This document shows, one piece after another, positions 1-6,513 of a stretch of DNA of 12,463 nucleotides. Numbering within the stretch: the stretch's first letter is position 1; each line of letters starts with the position of its first letter. The position numbers and the translations under genes were made by a program. The stretch spans positions 1 to 12,463 of the forward strand of contig JAEXBC010000043.1 of NCBI GenBank assembly GCA_023457875.1. Direction: 5' to 3'. Source of the stretch: Bacillota bacterium. GTDB lineage: Bacteria > Bacillota > Clostridia > Lachnospirales > Cellulosilyticaceae. A model generated the notes under the pieces. It searched no databases. It worked only from the letters and a program-made list of their open reading frames with translations, and was not told the DNA's origin.

Positions 1-1707
1 TAATTGATGCAACTGCGCAAGTCCAAACCGTTCAGCATTTTCAATTAACATGATGGTTGCATTGGGTACATTAACACCAACTTCAATGACCGTGGTTGAA
101 ACCAGAATCTTAGTTTCTCCTCGTGAAAAAGAAGCCATCACTTCGTTTTTCTCCTTAGGTTTCATTTTCCCATGTAAAAAAGCAATAGAGATGTTGGGGA
201 AAACCTGTGTTTTTAAAAACTCTGTGTAATCTATTACATTTGCTAGATCACTATTTTTCTCATTTTCTTCTACCATTGGACAGATAATATAGCATTGTCT
301 ACCTGCCTGTATATGACTTTCTATAAAACGATAGATTCTAGGATGATAATTAGAATCTACGGCATTGGTTTGAATAGGCTGTCTACCTGGTGGTAACTCA
401 TCGATGATGGATATGTCCATATCGCCATATAGAATAAGTGCTAATGTACGTGGAATAGGGGTCGCTGTCATCACCATGACGTCGGGTAAATTCCCTTTTT
501 CAGTAAGCTTTAAGCGTTGTCTAACACCAAAGCGATGCTGCTCATCAGTGATGACTAACCCTAAACGAGGGATCTCCACATTCTCCTCGATCAAGGCATG
601 GGTGCCAACTATAATTTGTATTTTACCTTCCTTGATGGCAGCAAGTAGCTCTCTTTTTTGCTTTGCTGAGGTGGAACCTGTTAACAAGCCAACTTCTATA
701 TGAAAGGGTGCCATGACTTCTTTGAGAAATTCATAGTGCTGCACTACCAGTACTTCAGTTGGGGCCATTAATGCCCCTTGAAAACCATCTTTAACGGCTA
801 TAAACAAGCTAATTGCTGCAATAACGGTCTTACCGGAACCAACATCTCCTTGAATCAGGCGGTTCATGGCATAGGGACTTTTCATATCCTGAACAATCTC
901 TTTCATTACTCGCTTTTGCGCACTGGTTAACTCAAAGGGTAATTTTCCCATAAAGTCTTTTAACTCAGGGGTTAATTGATGTGAGATGCCTAACAGCTTT
1001 TGTGCAAAGTCCGCCTTAAGCTCATATAAAGAAAGCTGGAGCATAAATAGTTCTTCAAATACCAAACGCTTTCTAGCCTTTAAAAAATCTTCTCTGTCCT
1101 TAGGAAAATGAATACCTCTTATGGCTTCTTGTTTTCCCACAAGCTCATAGGCCTTAATAATGGTTTCTGGCAAATGTTCCTCTACGCTGGGAAGTACTTC
1201 TTCTAAGGAACGTTCAATAAGACCTCTTATGACTTTTTTAGAAAGCTTCTCGGTAGTCGGATAGATAGGAGTTATTTTCGCTACTGTATGAAGCTTCTTG
1301 TCATCATCAATTTTTTGATACTCAGGGCTGTCCATTTCAAGGTTGCCATATTTATGCTTAATCTTACCATAAAATAAGTATTTTTCCCCTAATTTAAATT
1401 GACTACGCATATAGGGTTGTCCAAAGAAAGTGATCATAATGCTACTGCTTTCATCTTTCACCCTAAAGCTTACGAGGATTTTATTCCCCTTCTTACTGAT
1501 TTGCGGCTTGGAGCAAACCGTCACAAGTATATTTTGTGGCTCATCTATTTCGCAGGCCGCAAGGGGATTGATTTTTCTTCGATCTTCGTATTCTCTTGGG
1601 TAATGCTCAATCATATCCTTCAAGGTGTGAATGCCCATTTTGGCAAGCTTATCTCCCACCTTTTGCCCTACTCCCTTAAGGTCATATATAGAATCACTTA
1701 ATAACAC
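1..1707 (-). CDS. recG: ATP-dependent DNA helicase RecG (3' end truncated by window edge)
   Basis: RecG is a superfamily 2 DNA helicase that remodels stalled replication forks and branched recombination intermediates in the cytoplasm. My translation from the minus strand gives 569 codons in one uninterrupted frame, running off at base 1. The usual length is about 680 residues, so roughly the last 110 are missing. The N-terminal part carries the wedge/OB-fold region (about residues 50-160). The helicase core shows Walker A GDVGSGKT (287-294), DEQH box (388-391) and TATPIPRT (414-421); the visible end reads FGLAQLHQL, just before the expected RGRVGR motif. The start is GTG at 1705-1707, preceded by AGGAGG at 1716-1721 with 8 bases spacing; no ATG fits better. 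It lies after the DAK-domain gene, behind a terminator, as in the recG region of other Firmicutes (B. subtilis has sdaAB-sdaAA in between; here they are absent). Confidence 0.97.
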   Translation of the reverse strand, partial: MLLSDSIYDLKGVGQKVGDKLAKMGIHTLKDMIEHYPREYEDRRKINPLAACEIDEPQNILVTVCSKPQISKKGNKILVSFRVKDESSSIMITFFGQPYMRSQFKLGEKYLFYGKIKHKYGNLEMDSPEYQKIDDDKKLHTVAKITPIYPTTEKLSKKVIRGLIERSLEEVLPSVEEHLPETIIKAYELVGKQEAIRGIHFPKDREDFLKARKRLVFEELFMLQLSLYELKADFAQKLLGISHQLTPELKDFMGKLPFELTSAQKRVMKEIVQDMKSPYAMNRLIQGDVGSGKTVIAAISLFIAVKDGFQGALMAPTEVLVVQHYEFLKEVMAPFHIEVGLLTGSTSAKQKRELLAAIKEGKIQIIVGTHALIEENVEIPRLGLVITDEQHRFGVRQRLKLTEKGNLPDVMVMTATPIPRTLALILYGDMDISIIDELPPGRQPIQTNAVDSNYHPRIYRFIESHIQAGRQCYIICPMVEENEKNSDLANVIDYTEFLKTQVFPNISIAFLHGKMKPKEKNEVMASFSRGETKILVSTTVIEVGVNVPNATIMLIENAERFGLAQLHQL

Positions 1708-1729
1708 TTGATGCTCCTCCTTTTAGCAC

Positions 1730-1766
1730 AAAAAAGGCAATCCTCTGTTATGTCATAGGATTGCCT
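1730..1766 (-). terminator. Intrinsic terminator after the DAK-domain gene, just upstream of recG
   Basis: A perfect 10-bp inverted repeat (AGGCAATCCT at 1735-1744 and AGGATTGCCT at 1757-1766) encloses a 12-base loop. Read on the minus strand it is followed at once by six T residues (1730-1735, the first within the stem). It begins 12 bases after the DAK gene stop codon and its U-tract ends only 8 bases before the recG Shine-Dalgarno sequence. This is a good rho-independent terminator by structure; it could also limit read-through into recG. Confidence 0.88.
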
Positions 1767-1778
1767 AGATGGCTTGAC

Positions 1779-3428
1779 TTATTCAGCAGAAATCATAAAG
1801 TAATAAACAGGTTGATTGCCATGATAAAGTTCGATATCCGCGTCTGTAAAAATAGCCTCTGCATCCTTTTCATAGCCTAATGCTACTTCGTCACTAATGT
1901 CTTCACCATAGTATATTGTAATAACCTCTGCATCTTGTTTCATTTTCTTAAGCAGTTCATTATAAGTATACTTTAAATCTTTATGATGAACCACGATACT
2001 TCCTTCTAACATACCAAGGTATTCACCTTCAATAATATTTTCACCATCGAGGGTTGTATCTCTGACAGCAATGGTAATTTGAGCTGTTTGTACACCTTTC
2101 ATTGCTTCCTTCATATCCTCAAGTAAACCTTCGATTTCGCCTTCATTGCCATCTTGTGCAATCATAGCCGCTATACCTTGTGGCATGGTAACACTTGGCA
2201 AAACATAGGTTTTTACTTCTTCTTCTATTGCGGCTGCTTGCTCAGCTGCTAAAATAATATTTTTATTGTTAGGTAGCACAATAACCTTTTCAGCATGGCA
2301 CGCTTTTATAGCTTTTAATATATCCTCGGTACTTGGATTCATGGTTTGACCACCTTCGATGACTTGGTCAACCCCCAAGCTTTTCATGATTTCTGCAATA
2401 CCGCTACCTGCTGCTATAGACACAAAGCCAAGCGGCTTCTTAGGTGTTTCTTCCACCTTTTCTTCCTCTGTAAAAATAGAAGAATGTTGTTCTCTCATAT
2501 TTTCAATCTTTAGATTATGCAGCGAACCAAACTCTAACGCCTTTTGAAGCGCAAGTCCTGGATTATCAGTATGCACATGCACTTTGACATATTCTTCATC
2601 TGATACCACTACAATACTATCTCCAATACTTTCAAGATAGGCTTTAAAGCTTCCCTCTTCATAATTTGATGCTGAACTTAGGTTAGCAATAAATTCAGTA
2701 CAATAGCCAAAGGTAATATCTTGAGTATTAAAGTTTTTGAGCGCAGAAAAAGCAGCATCATTTGGTTTTGTTGCTGGTTTTTTAATTTCTATCTTTAAGT
2801 TTTCAATAATAACACGTGCAGCACCTTCTAAAATACAAAGTAAGCCTTGCCCACCTGCATCTACTACTCCAGCTTCTTTAAGTACAGGAAGCATATCCGG
2901 CGTTTTATTTAAAACAATATAACCATGTTTTAGAACCTCTTCAATAAAAACAGCAATCTCAGAAGTTTCAAGACTCACTTCAAGGGCTTTAGTCGCAATT
3001 TCTCTAGCAACCGTTAATATGGTTCCTTCTTTAGGCTTCATAACTGCTTTGTAAGCAGTATCTACACCTTTTTGGAAAGCATTGGCTAAAGTAATGGTGT
3101 CTACTTCCATACCACTCTCTGTTGCATCTGTTATGCCCTTTGCAAAGCCTCTAATGAGCTGCGATAAAATAACTCCTGAATTTCCTCTGGCGCCTCGTAA
3201 TGAGCCAGTAGCAGCTGCCTTAACTACACTTGCATAATCCACATCGCTTACAGCCTCTACTTCTTTTGCTGCTGCAAGAATGGTTAATGACATATTCGTA
3301 CCTGTATCCCCATCTGGAACAGGAAAAACATTCATCTCATTTACCATTTGTTTCTTTTCATCTAATAACTCAGCTCCTGCAACAAACATTGCTTGCAGCT
3401 GATGTGCATCTATTTTTAACACTTTCAC
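1779..3428 (-). CDS. fakA: DAK2-domain fatty acid kinase-like protein (FakA/YloV family)
   Basis: The 549-residue product matches the size of FakA/YloV proteins, which in Staphylococcus aureus phosphorylate fatty acids held by a FakB (DegV-family) carrier so that they can enter phospholipid synthesis. The N-terminal DhaL/DAK2 domain (about 1-205) has the metal/nucleotide loop NVFPVPDGDTGTNM (33-46), GARGNSGVILSQ (79-90) and DAGGQG (190-195). A middle domain (about 230-320) has GYCTEF (C243) and VHVHTDNPG (H284, H286), resembling the Cys/His zinc site described in FakA. The C-terminal domain (about 333-549) is the DegV-like DAK1_2 part. The start is GTG at 3426-3428 with GAGGAGG at 3437-3443, 8 bases away. 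It lies 41 bases after the Asp23 gene, probably in the same transcript. The kinase role is inferred from family; no fakB is in the window, so the partner must be elsewhere. Confidence 0.92.
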   Translation of the reverse strand: MKVLKIDAHQLQAMFVAGAELLDEKKQMVNEMNVFPVPDGDTGTNMSLTILAAAKEVEAVSDVDYASVVKAAATGSLRGARGNSGVILSQLIRGFAKGITDATESGMEVDTITLANAFQKGVDTAYKAVMKPKEGTILTVAREIATKALEVSLETSEIAVFIEEVLKHGYIVLNKTPDMLPVLKEAGVVDAGGQGLLCILEGAARVIIENLKIEIKKPATKPNDAAFSALKNFNTQDITFGYCTEFIANLSSASNYEEGSFKAYLESIGDSIVVVSDEEYVKVHVHTDNPGLALQKALEFGSLHNLKIENMREQHSSIFTEEEKVEETPKKPLGFVSIAAGSGIAEIMKSLGVDQVIEGGQTMNPSTEDILKAIKACHAEKVIVLPNNKNIILAAEQAAAIEEEVKTYVLPSVTMPQGIAAMIAQDGNEGEIEGLLEDMKEAMKGVQTAQITIAVRDTTLDGENIIEGEYLGMLEGSIVVHHKDLKYTYNELLKKMKQDAEVITIYYGEDISDEVALGYEKDAEAIFTDADIELYHGNQPVYYFMISAE

Positions 3429-3469
3429 GTTATATGCCTCCTCAAACCATAAGGTTCTTATACAAAATT

Positions 3470-3829
3470 TTATTCTTTATCTACTCTTACACCCTCAATG
3501 AAGATGCGAATACTTTCCACCTCAATACCAAGAGTGTCTTGAACTTTGTATTTGACAGTACTCATTAAATTATCTGCCACCGCAGAAATCTTTGTACCAT
3601 ATTCGACTATAATATGAAAGTCAATATGTGCTTTATTATCATGTAAATGTACGGCTATTCCTCTTGTTAAACTTTCGCCCTTAAGAAGATGTACAATCCC
3701 ATCTTTTACGTTTCTAGCGGCCATGCCAACAACTCCATAACATTCCATAGCTGTTACACCACTGGTCTTTGCAATAACTTCTTCATTAACTATAATATGA
3801 CCATATTCATTAGCAAAATTACTTGGCAT
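3470..3829 (-). CDS. yloU: Asp23/YloU (DUF322) family envelope stress-like protein
   Basis: This 119-residue protein belongs to the Asp23/Gls24 family, small cytoplasmic proteins of Gram-positive bacteria linked to alkaline or cell-envelope stress; the biochemical activity is not known. Seen in the sequence: the N-terminal GHIIVNEEVIAKTS segment, the central GVVGMAARNVKDG (33-45), the region around residues 68-78 with alternating His and Asp/Ile, and the C-terminal EVESIRIFIEGVRV. It has no signal peptide or membrane segment. The ATG at 3827-3829 has AAGGAGG at 3838-3844, 8 bases away. It is the first gene of a unit with the fakA-like gene and faces rpmB divergently, the same arrangement as yloU-yloV and rpmB in B. 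subtilis. The pairing with a DAK-domain gene is very widely conserved, suggesting a shared role, but that is inference. Confidence 0.93.
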   Translation of the reverse strand: MPSNFANEYGHIIVNEEVIAKTSGVTAMECYGVVGMAARNVKDGIVHLLKGESLTRGIAVHLHDNKAHIDFHIIVEYGTKISAVADNLMSTVKYKVQDTLGIEVESIRIFIEGVRVDKE

Positions 3830-3884
3830 ATAATAGACCTCCTTATTTTGTCCATACTCGTTTCAATATAACAAATTATATTTC

Positions 3885-3893
3885 ATTATATCA
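3885..3893 (-). promoter_or_regulatory. Predicted extended -10 promoter for the Asp23-fakA unit
   Basis: The minus strand reads TGATATAAT here, a consensus TATAAT with the TGn extension that can compensate for a weak -35 element. The hexamer 17 bases upstream is only T-rich (TTTTTT). Transcription would begin near 3878, giving a leader of about 50 bases to the ATG at 3829. A second TATAAT on the same strand at 3875-3880 lacks the TG and is a weaker alternative. Prediction from motif only. Confidence 0.6.
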
Positions 3894-3932
3894 CAGGATA
3901 TAAAAATAAAAAAGCATTTATGTACTGAATTA

Positions 3933-3942
3933 ACAAGCTTGT
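3933..3942. repeat. 10-bp perfect palindrome in the divergent promoter region
   Basis: ACAAGCTTGT reads the same on both strands. It lies between the two predicted divergent promoters, about 32 bases upstream of the rpmB -35 box and about 39 bases upstream of the Asp23 -10 element. A dimeric regulator could bind such a site, but a single 10-bp palindrome in AT-rich DNA can arise by chance. The rest of the 217-base intergenic region holds the promoters and leaders described and no other gene that I can see. Confidence 0.25.
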
Positions 3943-3974
3943 AGATTCACAAAAAAAATTAAGCACTTAGCCAC

Positions 3975-4003
3975 TTGCAATATGATACTTTATCTGCTAA
4001 AAT
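3975..4003 (+). promoter_or_regulatory. Predicted sigma-A promoter of rpmB
   Basis: A -35 box TTGCAA (3975-3980) and a -10 box TAAAAT (3998-4003) are separated by exactly 17 bases. Transcription would start near 4010, leaving a leader of about 37 bases before the rpmB start codon. The match to the housekeeping consensus is good (two mismatches in 12), as expected for a ribosomal protein gene. Confidence 0.72.
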
Positions 4004-4031
4004 AAACGTTGTTATGTCACGGATTTAAGAC

Positions 4032-4049
4032 AAGGAGGTGTTCAAATTG
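4032..4049 (+). promoter_or_regulatory. rpmB ribosome binding site that sets a TTG start
   Basis: AAGGAGG at 4032-4038 is an almost full anti-Shine-Dalgarno match. The GTG at 4038-4040 overlaps it and cannot be the start, whereas TTG at 4047-4049 sits 8 bases downstream. Starting there gives the canonical L28 N-terminus MAKCEIC. Confidence 0.9.
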
Positions 4050-4232
4050 GCAAAATGCGAAATTTGTTCAAAGGATGTACATTTCGGTATTAAAGTAAGC
4101 CACTCTCATAGACGATCTAACAAAATGTGGAAATCAAATGTTAGAAAAGTAAGAGTAAATCAAAATGGAACAGTTAAAACGATGAATGTTTGTTCACGTT
4201 GCTTACGTTCAAACTTAGTAGCAAGAGCATAG
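4047..4232 (+). CDS. rpmB: Large subunit ribosomal protein L28 (bL28)
   Basis: The 61-residue basic protein is bL28 of the 50S subunit. It carries two cysteine pairs, C4/C7 (CEIC) and C49/C52 (CSRC), the zinc-ribbon or C+ form of L28; species with this form often also carry a zinc-free paralogue for zinc limitation, but none is seen here. The core VSHSHRRSNKMWKSNVRKV matches the family. The start is TTG at 4047, chosen because the upstream in-frame GTG (4038) lies inside the Shine-Dalgarno sequence and because the resulting N-terminus MAKCEIC is the family standard. It is the only plus-strand gene of the window: divergent from the Asp23 gene, convergent with thiN, monocistronic between its own promoter and terminator, as in B. 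subtilis. Confidence 0.97.
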   Translation: MAKCEICSKDVHFGIKVSHSHRRSNKMWKSNVRKVRVNQNGTVKTMNVCSRCLRSNLVARA

Positions 4233-4253
4233 GCTCTAAGCTATGATTAAAAT

Positions 4254-4285
4254 AAGAGGTCATTCATACGAATGACCTCTTTTGT
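4254..4285. terminator. Bidirectional intrinsic terminator between rpmB and thiN
   Basis: A perfect 12-bp stem (AAGAGGTCATTC at 4254-4265, GAATGACCTCTT at 4270-4281) closes a four-base ATAC loop. On the plus strand a long T-rich run follows (4280 to about 4297), ending rpmB transcription. On the minus strand the stem is followed by TATTTTAATC, weaker but adequate, ending the rsmB-thiN operon. The hairpin occupies most of the 65-base gap between the two convergent stop codons. Confidence 0.9.
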
Positions 4286-4297
4286 TTTATTTTTCTT

Positions 4298-4930
4298 CTA
4301 GTCCCTAGCCAAAATGACTAAAAGCATGCCTTCTTCAACACTCACCTTGGCTGAGTCTGACAACATATAGTTACTAACACCCAAGGTACTTCCAACCGTA
4401 AGCGTAGCTCGATATAGGGGATAAGCAAGCTTCTTAGTGGATACACCCTTTGCATCTCCTGCAAAAGGAATAAGACTAATTAAATCTCCTGGATTTCCTT
4501 TAATCTCGAAGCTACTGTTAATCAGATATACGGTATTTTGAGGATGCACAATCTTTCCCTTAACTGATTTTGTTAATAGCTTATATAAAAGATGTACATT
4601 AGCTAGTGTATGATCTAACCTGCTTCCAATACCACCATAAAGCGTAAGCTCTGTAGCACCCATCTCTAGTGCTCTTCTTACAGCTAGTTCCGTATCCGTT
4701 TCATCCTTTTCTGCATTAAATGTCTCAATCATTACCCCTTGCTCTTTAAAAAAAGCAAGGTCCTCTTCACTTCCACTGTCAAAATCACCCAGAATCAAAT
4801 CTGGCACTAATCCCAGCTTCTTAGCATGTCTCATGCCACCATCAGCACAAATAATGCGATCATACGTCTTAGCTTTTTTACAAAACCCATAATCGCCATA
4901 TTCACCATTGGTTAAAATAAGTACTTTCAT
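4298..4930 (-). CDS. thiN: Thiamine pyrophosphokinase
   Basis: ThiN transfers pyrophosphate from ATP to thiamine, giving thiamine diphosphate, the cofactor of transketolase and pyruvate-metabolising enzymes. From the first of two adjacent ATG codons the frame has 211 residues, the usual size. Using that numbering it shows ADGG (30-33), GDFDS (49-53), KDETDTELA (76-84) and GGIGSRLDHTL (100-110), the acidic metal- and ATP-binding motifs of the TPK catalytic domain, followed by the C-terminal beta-rich thiamine-binding domain. Of the two ATGs (4931-4933 and 4928-4930) I favour the second: AGGAG at 4936-4940 is 5 bases from it but only 2 from the first. The rpe stop codon (4939-4941) overlaps this ribosome binding site, so translation is probably coupled. 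It is the last gene of the operon. No TPP riboswitch precedes it. Confidence 0.95.
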   Translation of the reverse strand: MKVLILTNGEYGDYGFCKKAKTYDRIICADGGMRHAKKLGLVPDLILGDFDSGSEEDLAFFKEQGVMIETFNAEKDETDTELAVRRALEMGATELTLYGGIGSRLDHTLANVHLLYKLLTKSVKGKIVHPQNTVYLINSSFEIKGNPGDLISLIPFAGDAKGVSTKKLAYPLYRATLTVGSTLGVSNYMLSDSAKVSVEEGMLLVILARD

Positions 4931-4938
4931 CATTTCTC

Positions 4939-5601
4939 CTAACCTATTTTAAACAGTTCTAAAAAGTTTTTTACATTTTGGGTAGCATCCTTGCCGTCAA
5001 AGACGCTAGAACCTACAACAAGTACATTAGCACCTGCTTTAATGATTGCCTCTGCATTATCTAATGTAATGCCCCCATCTACTTCAATGAGCAATTCATG
5101 AGCGCCCTTTTGCTTTGCTAAAGCGCTTACTTGCATAATTTTGTCTAAGGAATAAGGTATAAATTGTTGTCCTCCAAAACCTGGATTAACAGACATCACA
5201 AGGACTAAGTCAAGTTGGTCTATAATCGGCTCAAGTAGGTTAGTAGGTGTGCCAGGATTAATAGATACACCTGCTTTCATACCTAATTCATGTATCTTTT
5301 GAATAGCTCTATGAATATGATGGGTTGCCTCCAGATGAATAGTTAAAATATCTGCTCCTGCCTCAGAAAAAGCTTCTAGAAATTGCTCAGGATGATTGAT
5401 CATTAAATGAACATCCATAATGCCCTTAATATGTGGGCGAATGCTTTTTACAACAGGAAGTCCTAATGAAATATTAGGTACAAACTGACCATCCATCACA
5501 TCCACATGAATATACTGGGCACCACCTTTTTGGGCCTGTTCAATATCTCTTTGTAAATTTGAAAAGTCTGCTGCAAGTATTGAAGGACTTAAATGAATCA
5601 C
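4939..5601 (-). CDS. rpe: Ribulose-phosphate 3-epimerase
   Basis: Rpe interconverts D-ribulose 5-phosphate and D-xylulose 5-phosphate in the pentose phosphate pathway. It is a metal-dependent TIM barrel. Numbered from GTG at 5599-5601 (220 residues) it shows SPSILAADFSNL (5-16), the metal ligands H32 and D34 in HVDVMDG, H65 in MDVHLM, the phosphate loop MSVNPGFGGQ (136-145) and the catalytic D175 in EVDGGI, positions that agree with the well-studied enzymes. An ATG three codons upstream (5608-5610) is possible, but it abuts the AAGGAG at 5611-5616 with no spacing, whereas the GTG is 9 bases away and gives the typical short N-terminus. With the GTG start the gene begins 2 bases after the rsgA stop; with the ATG it would overlap rsgA by 7 bases. 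Either way translation is likely coupled to rsgA. Confidence 0.96.
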   Translation of the reverse strand: MIHLSPSILAADFSNLQRDIEQAQKGGAQYIHVDVMDGQFVPNISLGLPVVKSIRPHIKGIMDVHLMINHPEQFLEAFSEAGADILTIHLEATHHIHRAIQKIHELGMKAGVSINPGTPTNLLEPIIDQLDLVLVMSVNPGFGGQQFIPYSLDKIMQVSALAKQKGAHELLIEVDGGITLDNAEAIIKAGANVLVVGSSVFDGKDATQNVKNFLELFKIG

Positions 5602-5603
5602 GT

Positions 5604-6500
5604 TTACCATCTCCTTATGCTTTTTAATTGTGTGTAATAGGTCTGATAGGTCTTATAGCGTAGCTCGTCTATTTCACCCCGCTCTACAGCTTCCCTTACC
5701 TTACAGCCAGGCTCATGTAAATGGGTACAGCCTGTAAATTTGCATGTACCAATATAGGCATCCATCTCCGGAAAATAATACTGCAAATCCTCTGGCAAGA
5801 TGCCTTCTAACTGTAAAGAAGTAAAACCAGGTGTGTCTAGCACAAAGCCGCCCATAGTAAGTGGCATAAGTTCCACATGGCGTGTAGTATGCTTTCCTCT
5901 TTTAATTTTATCACTTACGGAGCCTGTTTCTAAGGCAAAACCCTTTTCAATCGCATTAATTAATGTGGATTTTCCTACTCCAGAAGGGCCCGCAAAAACC
6001 GTTACTTTATCTTTTAGCTTGGGTATCAGTAAGGCTGTATTGATTTCCATCTTTGCAGATAAACAAATCACCTCATAACCAATTTTCGAGTAGCGCGTTA
6101 CAATAGGCTCATAACTCGCTTTCTGGGCTTCATCAATCTTGTTAAGAACGATATAGGGCTCAATATTTTCCTTTTCAACAGAAATTAAAAAGCGGTCTAA
6201 CAAATCAAGGTGAAGCTCAGGATATGAAACAGAAAAAACAATCATGGCTTGGTCTACATTAGCAACGGCCGGCCTAATTAAACTGTTTTTTCTCTCTAAT
6301 ATTTCTTCAATCGTTCCCTCTAAATAACGATCCTTTGAATTCTCCTCTTTTTTAAGGCTAATAAGCACATTATCCCCTATAACGGGGACAATGCTCTTAT
6401 TTCTAAAAATGCCTCTTGCTTTGCATTCATAAATCGTTTGATTCGCTTCTACATAATAAAATCCTGCGATACCTTTAATGATAGTACCTTCTAGCACCAT
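5604..6500 (-). CDS. rsgA: Small ribosomal subunit biogenesis GTPase RsgA (YloQ/CpgA)
   Basis: RsgA is a GTPase that binds the 30S subunit late in its assembly; in B. subtilis its loss (CpgA) also affects cell shape and wall. The 298-residue protein has the N-terminal OB-fold (about 1-70), then a circularly permuted G domain in which G4 (NKID, 120-123) and G5 (SAK, 148-150) precede G1 (GPSGVGKST, 171-179), G2 (RGKHTTRH, 201-208) and G3 (DTPG, 222-225). The C-terminal zinc motif is C253, C258, H260, C266 (C-x4-C-x-H-x5-C). All key residues are present. The ATG at 6498-6500 has GAGGTG at 6507-6512, 6 bases away. It starts 13 bases after the prkC stop. CpgA is a known PrkC substrate in B. subtilis, so this neighbourhood may be functional. 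Confidence 0.97.
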   Translation of the reverse strand: MVLEGTIIKGIAGFYYVEANQTIYECKARGIFRNKSIVPVIGDNVLISLKKEENSKDRYLEGTIEEILERKNSLIRPAVANVDQAMIVFSVSYPELHLDLLDRFLISVEKENIEPYIVLNKIDEAQKASYEPIVTRYSKIGYEVICLSAKMEINTALLIPKLKDKVTVFAGPSGVGKSTLINAIEKGFALETGSVSDKIKRGKHTTRHVELMPLTMGGFVLDTPGFTSLQLEGILPEDLQYYFPEMDAYIGTCKFTGCTHLHEPGCKVREAVERGEIDELRYKTYQTYYTQLKSIRRW

Positions 6501-6513
6501 TTACTACACCTCA

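Noticed and set aside
1399..1701. 100-codon open frame on the plus strand
   Set aside because: It lies entirely opposite the recG N-terminal coding region, has no ribosome binding site that I can see and no recognisable protein family; it is an antisense shadow.
3230..3568. 112-codon open frame on the plus strand
   Set aside because: It is antisense to the fakA 5' end and the Asp23 3' end, crosses their intergenic gap, and its low-complexity Leu/His-rich product looks like a shadow.
4233..4297. Possible spoVM gene, which in B. subtilis lies near thiN and rpmB
   Set aside because: The 65-base gap is mostly filled by the 12-bp terminator and cannot hold a 26-codon gene with its own ribosome binding site; none was seen in 3830-4046 either.
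4928..5010. TPP riboswitch for thiN
   Set aside because: thiN starts within the end of rpe in an operon, with no leader and no THI-box sequence.
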